NCBI RefSeq assembly: GCF_964340395.1
Contig: NC_135564.1
Span: 17,050,957-17,114,956 of the forward strand
Direction: 5' to 3'
Length of the DNA stretch: 64,000 bases
Origin: Glandiceps talaboti
Taxonomy: Eukaryota; Hemichordata; Enteropneusta; Spengelidae
The position numbers and the translations under genes were made by a program. The notes beneath the pieces are model-generated. The model had not been told where the DNA came from and ran no database searches. It was given only the letters and a program-made list of their open reading frames with translations. Positions 56,661-64,000 of this stretch are shown one piece after another (within the stretch, counting starts at the first letter, position 1; the number at the start of each line of letters is the position of its first letter).

Positions 56661-57870
56661 ATATATTATAGTATAGGTATCGAATAATATAGTATAGTAT
56701 TGTACAGTATATAGTATACTATACTATGTAGTATGGTATATAGTATAGTATATAGTATACTAGTAGTATAGAATAGTATAGTATAGTATAGTATAGTATG
56801 GTATAGTATAGTATACAGTATAATATAGTATAGTATATAGTACAGTATATAGCATAGTCTAGTATATAGTATAGTATAAAATAGTATAGTTTATGGTATA
56901 TAGCATAGCATAGTATAGTATAGTATAATATAGTATAGTACATTGTATAGTACAGTGTAGTATAGTATAGTATAGTGTAGTATAGTACAGTATAGTATAG
57001 TGCAGAATAGTAAAGTATAGTATATAGTATATAGCATAATAAAATACATAGTATATAGTATAGTTTAATATATAGTACAGTACATAGCATTATAGCAATA
57101 TAGCATTATAGTCTGGTATATAGTACAGTATAGTATAGTATAGTTTAGTATAGTATAGTTTAGTATATACATGCAGTATAGTATAGTATACTATATAGTA
57201 TAGTATAATATAGTATAGTATACTATATAGTACAGTATATAGTATAGTCTGGTATATAGTATACTATACTATATAGTAGAGTATACTATACTATATACCA
57301 TATACTATACTATACTATACACTATAATTTACTATATACCATACTATATGATATACTATACTATACTTGATTTAATACTATACTATACTACACTACACTA
57401 CACTATACTATATTCCATATACTCTACTCTACTATATTATACCACACTATACTATATTATATTATACTATGCTATCATGCTATACACCATATACTATACT
57501 ATATTATATAATATACTATATTATACTATATACTATACTTGACTATATACAATACTATACTATACTATGCTATATACCATATACTATACTATACTCTACT
57601 ATACACCATATACTATACTCTACTATACTACACGACTATATACCATATAGTATACATTACTATACTCTACTATACTATACTATACTAGAATACCATACTA
57701 GACTATATACTATATAATATAGTATAGGTATAGAATATTATAGTATAGTATTGTACAGTATATTGTATAGTACAGTATATAGTATAGTATAATATAGTAT
57801 ATAGTATATAGCATAGCATAGTATATAGTATATAGTCTTGTATAGTTTATAGTATAGTACCATACACTAT
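56661..57870. repeat. Alternating TATAG, CTATA and TATAG satellite blocks
   Basis: TATAG from about 56660 to 57265, CTATA to about 57720, then TATAG to about 57870, where ordinary sequence resumes. Each switch makes a further large inverted repeat. Confidence 0.9.
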
Positions 57871-58740
57871 TATAAGCCCAGTGGATGTATTTGTATTGAA
57901 CAAAATGTTCACTTGGTAAGCCAACATAGGGCAAGTAAATAAATAAAACAAACTATACTATACTTTGTACTTGATCTTTTTTTCATTATCATTTGTGTCA
58001 ATATGACTTGAAATGATTTAAACTTTTGAAACCCTAAAATTAGTGATACTTTTATGATATAACTAAGTTGTGTTTTACTTATGAATGGTGCTCTAAATGG
58101 CCTCCAAAAGGTGTTCATTTTTCAAAAGATCTTACCATGGGAGGGGGACACCCCCTCCCACTTGTATAGCATGCACGCATGGGCATAGCATGCACTTCTC
58201 CCGACACTTTTTCAAGTTCTCTCCCTACTTTGAAACTTACTGAAACCCCTAGGTTTACAATTATGTTAATTTCATTTCTAATAATGTACTTTATAATTAG
58301 CTGAATTAATCTATAATGATAATAGTTCACTCAATGTAAGAGATATCCTAGAACTTTTGGTTACTAAAACCATGAATATTTTGCACAGCTATGAACAGAC
58401 AATCATACTTCTCATAGGGTTCCTGCCTAAAGAGCTTTATATATTGCAAGAAAGAACAAGAATATTTCTTGTCAACAGATGTGGGGGGGGGGGCAGTGTT
58501 TTTTTATTTGTCAGCAGGGGTGGGGTGAACAAAAAGTCAGCGTAAAATCTGATCGCTCCCTAAAATCAGTCTCATTCAACAACAAAAAATAAAACTGAAT
58601 CAAATAAAATGAAATCATTCACCACTTACATGCTAGCTTCACTCTGTGTATAACATGTAAAATTGTCAGATATATAGAAGTCCACACTGGTTTTCTGTTC
58701 ATTTTACATTTTATTACTTATTAATATTATCCATGATTTA
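57871..58740. other. Gene-free stretch with G/C-rich repeat debris
   Basis: A patch at 58135-58215 ('gggagggggacacccctccc'-like, then 'tagcatgcacgcatgggcatagcatgcac') and another at 58482-58545 containing 'gaacaaaaagtcagcg' resemble parts of the foldback element at 46141-48316. No supported gene. Confidence 0.5.
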
Positions 58741-60266
58741 AGTTATATGACTATATCTCTTTGCAATATCCAAAATTTTTCTAATGACAAAAGATTGTGT
58801 CTTTTAACATTCTCATTTAACAAGTGCTTGAAGTACAAATTACAAAAACACATGTGTGTTTACACCAACGAAGAGAGCCAAGAGACAAGATTAAACAAAA
58901 TTCACATTTTTATACCTAATTTTCATGTCACTGATGAGATCATCATATGCTTAACATTTCTTCATCTATATACCCCAAGAGCCATTCAAATTAATTTCCA
59001 GCTCATTACTTTTGGAATTAAAGATTATTTTACCAAAAAGACACATTTTAGCCATAATTTGCATATCAATAATGGAATCATCATGTTCTGAATAATTCTT
59101 AAAGCAATAAAAAAAAATAATTGTTTGATTCCGGTTATCTGACCCTGCCTAGTTTTTCACTGCCGACCCTAACCTTTTTATTAACAAGTTCAAGAAAAAA
59201 ATTGTAACATCACAAAAATTATGAAGTCTCGCAAGAATTGGTGGATGCACAAACTGACATCAATTTAAAAAGACAATATAAAACTTTTCTTCCAAAATGT
59301 AATGACTGTACATCTGATGAGAAGAAACCAAAAACAGAGAGCATATGGAGAACAATGAAAAACATAACTACCTCAGATATGAAAAAAAATATTTAGAAAA
59401 AAAGAAATATAAAATGGCATTGTAGCACAACTATTGTTTTCCAAAATACTGCCAATGGCGATGTAGCACAACTGTAGTTTTTTAAAATATTTATCCATAT
59501 GCTAGTCCATTCTAAAAATAGGTGTTCATTTGTTGAATGACTATCCAGTTGCCGATCCAACCATGTTATGTTTGTCACATATGTGATTATTGGGCTGTTG
59601 CCATGGGCGGGCCACTGTTGCTAGGGATATTTGCATACATTTTTTGAATGTTTACTAAATGCCTACCAGATGGTGTTCTTATTTAACCAAAATATACTGC
59701 CATTTGGTTGTTGCTAAGGCCATGGTCATGGTTTCTAGGGCCAATTGTGTCAAACTATTCTAAAGGAAATCTGCAGAACAACACTTCTAGAACCATCTCA
59801 CCAAATTTCAGTTTCCCTGACCAAGTACTTTTTGAGATATAAATTTTTGACCAATTTACATGTTTACACCTAATTTGGATGTTACTGATGAGATCATTAT
59901 ATGCTTAATATTTCTTCATCTATACACCGGCAGATACATCCCTGTTAAAAGTTCAGCCCAATCTACTGAGTAGTTTTGGAATTGTAGGTTTTTATCCAAA
60001 AAGCCCTACTTTGCATATTACACATGGAAACATCATGTCATGAACAAATCTTAATTTACACACCCCTGAGAATGTTTCCACCAAATTTCAGGCCAATCTG
60101 CCCAGTAGTTTTGTAGTTTAAATTCTTTGACAAAAATCACATTTTTGACCCAAAACCCATATATCTGATGTGATCATTTTCATTTGAACAATTTCACTAC
60201 TAGACATCCAATATAACATGACCACCAAGTATCAAAGAAATCGGACTGCAGTTTTCGACTAAGTTG

Positions 60267-60304
<38 letters not shown>
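58741..60304. repeat. Mosaic of old dispersed repeats ending in (CA)n
   Basis: Diverged copies of one sequence appear at about 58910-59095 and 59868-60055 (shared: 'cctaatttt/gg', 'actgatgagatcat', 'atatgcttaa', 'tttcttcatctata', 'ttttggaatt', 'ccaaaaag', 'catcatgt'). A partial third lies at about 60070-60180. The motif 'caccaaatttcag' recurs at about 59808 and 60081. The block ends in about 16 CA dinucleotides (60271-60304) right after 'actaagttgttta', as many invertebrate SINE or LINE tails end in a microsatellite. I cannot name the family. Confidence 0.5.
59105..59185. repeat. Dispersed repeat, copy 2
   Basis: A relative of 5995-6090, same orientation: A-rich run, then attccggttatctgacc, 'cctagttttt', 'ccgaccctaacc' and 'tttttatta'. 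It lies within the repeat mosaic. Confidence 0.5.
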
Positions 60305-60308
<4 letters not shown>

Positions 60309-60629
60309 TCATTTCAATTGTATTAAAAATGTTCAAAATAGAGCTCATGTCCTTGTGCACAACTAATTGATTTAAGATCTAAATTTCTGTTTTACTACAC
60401 ATAGAGTCTGAAGTTATTTTTTTTCTCTTAGAGACGAGCAAAACAACAGCTTCTTTGAATAGGACATCTGTTATGTACTGTGTAACAAACCTGTAAGAGA
60501 TAAGAAAGTTAACAAAGGATTAATACATTTACTGTTCAACTCTAAAACTTGCAAATATTTATGGTCAAAGTATTGGTGTAGTATTTGATCATGATTTCTT
60601 TTGCTAGTTATGTTTCTGTTAAATGAGAT

Positions 60630-63600
60630 TTGGAAAAGAGCAAAGTTTGCAAGGCTAGGTACATGTAACTCTGGTGTCCGGTCTCAGTTACATGTACATG
60701 CTAAAAATCAAAATGGCTGACATTTTTCTTATTAATTTTAGTAGTTTAATCTAAGATGGGTAGAAGTAGGTGAAAAACAGTGACAGTGTTGTTGTAGCAT
60801 GAATCAATTTGGAAAAGAGTATAGTTTGTAAGGCTAGGTAACTCTGGTGTCTGGTCTCCTAGTTACATGCTAAAAATCAAAATGGCTGACAGTTTTCTAA
60901 TAAATTTTAGTAGTTTAGTCTAAGATGGATAGAAATACGTGAAAAACAGTGACAGTGTTATTGTAGCATGATTCAATTTGGAAAGGAGTATAGTTTGTAA
61001 GGCTAGGTAACTCTGGTGTCTGGTCTCCTAGTTACATGCTAAAAATCAAAATGGCTGACATTTTTCTAACAAATTTTAGTAGTTTAGTCTAAGATGGATA
61101 GAAATAGGTAAAAAACAGTGACAGTATTATTGTAGCATGAATCAATTTGGAAAAGAGTATAGTTTGTAAGGCTAGGTAACTCTGGTGTCTGGTCTCCTAG
61201 TTACATGCTAAAAATCAAAATGGCTGACATTTTTCTAATAAATTTTAGTAGTTTAGTCTAAGATGGATAGAAATAGGTGAGAAACAGTGACAGTGTTATT
61301 GTAGCATGAATGAATTTGGAAAGGAGTATAGTTTGTAAGGTTAGGTAACTCTGGTGTCTGGTCTCCTAGTTACATGCTAAAAATCAAAATGGCGGACATT
61401 TTTCTAATAAATTTTAGTAGTTTAGTCTAAGATGGATAGAAATACGTGAAAAACAGTGACAGTGTTGTTGTAGCATGATTCAATTTGGAAAGGAGTATAG
61501 TTTGTAAGGTTAGGTAACTCTGGTGTCTGGTCTCCTAGTTACATGCTAAAAATCAAAATGGCGGACATTTTTCTAATAAATTTTAGTAGTTTAGTCTAAG
61601 ATGGATAGAAATAGGTGAAAAACAGTGACAGTGTTATTGTAGCATGAATCAATTTGGAAAAGAGTATAGTTTGTAAGGCTAGGTAACTCTGGTGTCTGGT
61701 CTCCTAGTTACATGCTAAAAATCAAAATGGCTGACATTTTTCTATCAAATTTTAGTAGTTTAGTCTAAGATGGATAGAAATAGGTGAAAAACAGTGACAG
61801 TGTTATTGTAGCATGAATGAATTTGGAATAGAGTATAGTTTGTAAGGCTAGGTAACTCTGGTGTCTGGTCTCCTAGTTACATGCTAAAAATCAAAATGGC
61901 GGACATTTTTCTAATAAATTTTAGTAGTTTAGTCTAAGATGGATAGAAATAGGTGAAAAACAGTGACAGTGTTATTGTAGCATGAATGAATTTGGAAAAG
62001 AGTATAGTTTGTAAGGCTAGGTAACTCTGGTGTCTGGTCTCCTAGTTACATGCTACAAATCAAAATGGCTGACATTTTTCTAATAAATTTTAGTAGTTTA
62101 GTCTAAGATGGATAGAAATACGTGAAAAACAGTGACAGTGTTATTGTAGCATGATTCAATTTGGAAAGGAGTATAGTTTGTAAGGCTAGGTAACTCTGGT
62201 GTCTGGTCTCCTAGTTACATGCTAAAAATCAAAATGGCGGACATTTTTCTAACAAATTTTAGTAGTTTAGTCTAAGATGGATAGAAATAGGTGAAAAACA
62301 GTGACAGTGTTATTGTAGCATGATTCAATTTGGAAAGGAGTATAGTTTGTAAGGCTAGGTAACTCTGGTGTCTGGTCTCCTAGTTACATGCTAAAAATCA
62401 AAATGGCGGACATTTTTCTAATAAATTTTAGTAGTTTAGTCTAAGATGGATAGAAATAGGTGAAAAACAGTGACAGTGTTATTGTAGCATGAATCAATTT
62501 GGAAAAGAGTATAGTTTGTAAGGCTAGGTAACTCTGGTGTCTGGTCTCCTAGTTACATGCTAAAAATCAAAATGGCGGACATTTTTCTAATAAATTTTAG
62601 TAGTTTAGTCTAAGATGGATAGAAGTAGGTGAGAAACAGTGACAGTGTTGTTGTAGCATGATTCAATTTGGAAAGGAGTATAGTTTGTAAGGTTAGGTAA
62701 CTCTGGTGTCTGGTCTCCTAGTTACATGCTAAAAATCAAAATGGCGGACATTTTTCTAATAAATTTTAGTAGTTTAGTCTAAGATGGATAGAAATAGGTG
62801 AAAAACAGTGACAGTGTTATTGTAGCATGAATGAATTTGGAAAAGAGTATAGTTTGTAAGGCTAGGTAACTCTGGTGTCTGGTCTCCTAGTTACATGCTA
62901 AAAATCAAAATGGCTGACATTTTTCTAATAAATTTTAGTAGTTTAGTCTAAGATGGATAGAAATACGTGAAAAACAGTGACAGTGTTATTGTAGCATGAA
63001 TGAATTTGGAAAAGAGTATAGTTTGTAAGGCTAGGTAACTCTGGTGTCTGGTCTCCTAGTTACATGCTAAAAATCAAAATGGCTGACATTTTTCTATCAA
63101 ATTTTAGTAGTTTAGTCTAAGATGGATAGAAATAGGTGAAAAACAGTGACAGTGTTATTGTAGCATGAATGAATTTGGAAAAGAGTATAGTTTGCAAGGC
63201 TAGGTAACTCTGGTGTCTGGTCTCCTAGTTACATGCTAAAAATCAAAATGGCGGACATTTTTCTAATAAATTTTAGTAGTTTAGTCTAAGATGGATAGAA
63301 ATAGGTGAAAAACAGTGACAGTGTTATTGTAGCATGAATGAATTTGGAAAAGAGTATAGTTTGTAAGGCTAGGTAACTCTGGTGTCTGGTCTCCTAGTTA
63401 CATGCTAAAAATCAAAATGGCTGACATTTTTCTAATAAATTTTAGTAGTTTAGTCTAAGATGGATAGAAATACGTGAAAAACAGTGACAGTGTTATTGTA
63501 GCATGATTCAATTTGGAAAGGAGTATAGTTTGTAAGGCTAGGTAACTCTGGTGTCTGGTCTCCTAGTTACATGCTAAAAATCAAAATGGCGGACATTTTT

Positions 63601-64000
63601 CTAACAAATTTTAGTAGTTTAGTCTAAGATGGATAGAAATAGGTGAAAAACAGTGACAGTGTTATTGTAGCATGATTCAATTTGGAAAGGAGTATAGTTT
63701 GTAAGGCTAGGTAACTCTGGTGTCTGGTCTCCTAGTTACATGCTAAAAATCAAAATGGCGGACATTTTTCTAATAAATTTTAGTAGTTTAGTCTAAGATG
63801 GATAGAAATAGGTGAAAAACAGTGACAGTGTTATTGTAGCATGAATCAATTTGGAAAAGAGTATAGTTTGTAAGGCTAGGTAACTCTGGTGTCTGGTCTC
63901 CTAGTTACATGCTAAAAATCAAAATGGCGGACATTTTTCTAATAAATTTCAGTAGTTTAGTCTAAGATGGATAGAAGTAGGTGAGAAACAGTGACAGTGT
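60630..64000. repeat. 169-bp satellite array, about 20 monomers, running off the window
   Basis: ctggtgtctggtctcc recurs at 60844, 61013, 61182 and 61351 and onward, an exact 169-base step. The first monomer (from about 60630) is diverged and slightly longer; the rest differ by a few bases, mainly GGCTGAC/GGCGGAC, taataaa/taacaaa/tatcaaa, and ataggtg/atacgtg. Monomers 7-12 and 15-20 carry the same order of variants, 1352 bp apart. There is no open frame. Monomer length is near one nucleosome repeat, as in many centromeric or pericentromeric satellites. Confidence 0.95.

Noticed and set aside
49840-57934. Many 60-144-residue YTILYY frames
   Set aside because: They are all translations of the TATAG satellite; their frame and strand follow the orientation of the array.
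60630-64000. Possible CRISPR array (regular repeats)
   Set aside because: The whole 169-bp unit repeats without unique spacers, in animal DNA; this is a satellite. The same holds for the 67-bp and 16-bp repeats.

Overview
The window looks like nuclear DNA of an invertebrate animal. Genes are split by spliceosomal introns (every junction I placed is GT-AG and phase-consistent), coding exons are small islands in AT-rich non-coding DNA, and microsatellites, foldback elements and satellites fill much of the rest. There is no prokaryotic gene packing. A Mox homeobox gene, a MET-family receptor tyrosine kinase and an NNMT/PNMT-type methyltransferase point to a bilaterian, plausibly a lophotrochozoan or a non-vertebrate deuterostome such as amphioxus or a hemichordate. 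I cannot fix the species.

Layout, all genes on the + strand. (1) 464-6898: last two coding exons of a Mox/Meox homeobox gene; the 5' part lies upstream of the window. (2) 6899-21401: about 14.5 kb with no supported gene, holding microsatellites, a 16-bp minisatellite and three inverted-repeat elements. (3) 21402-36176: a 19-exon gene for a predicted 994-residue receptor: signal peptide, Ser/Thr-rich stalk, PSI domain, about four IPT/TIG domains, one transmembrane helix and a complete MET-type tyrosine kinase. The approximately 500-residue Sema domain of MET, RON and plexins is absent. (4) 36177-43394: gene-free, microsatellite-rich. (5) 43395-45197: an NNMT/PNMT/INMT-type methyltransferase gene, intact for two exons and most of the third, then losing family similarity; a diverged copy of its intron 1 lies downstream, the ghost of a second tandem copy.

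(6) 46141-64000 is repeat territory: a 2.2-kb long-inverted-repeat element with internal ~235-bp tandem repeats; a 20-bp minisatellite; a decayed retroelement reverse-transcriptase fragment; about 8 kb of TATAG/CTATA pentanucleotide satellite with higher-order structure, strand switches and a 51-bp-arm hairpin; a mosaic of old dispersed repeats; and finally a 169-bp satellite array that runs off the end and has an 8-monomer (1352-bp) higher-order period.

The three genes have no obvious joint pathway. Mox is a nuclear transcription factor of mesoderm patterning in known animals, the kinase is a surface receptor, and the methyltransferase is a cytosolic small-molecule enzyme. The main candidates for something undescribed are the Sema-less MET-type receptor and the repeat-built splice sites (a donor inside a (GTAT)n array, an acceptor abutting an (ATTC)n array).
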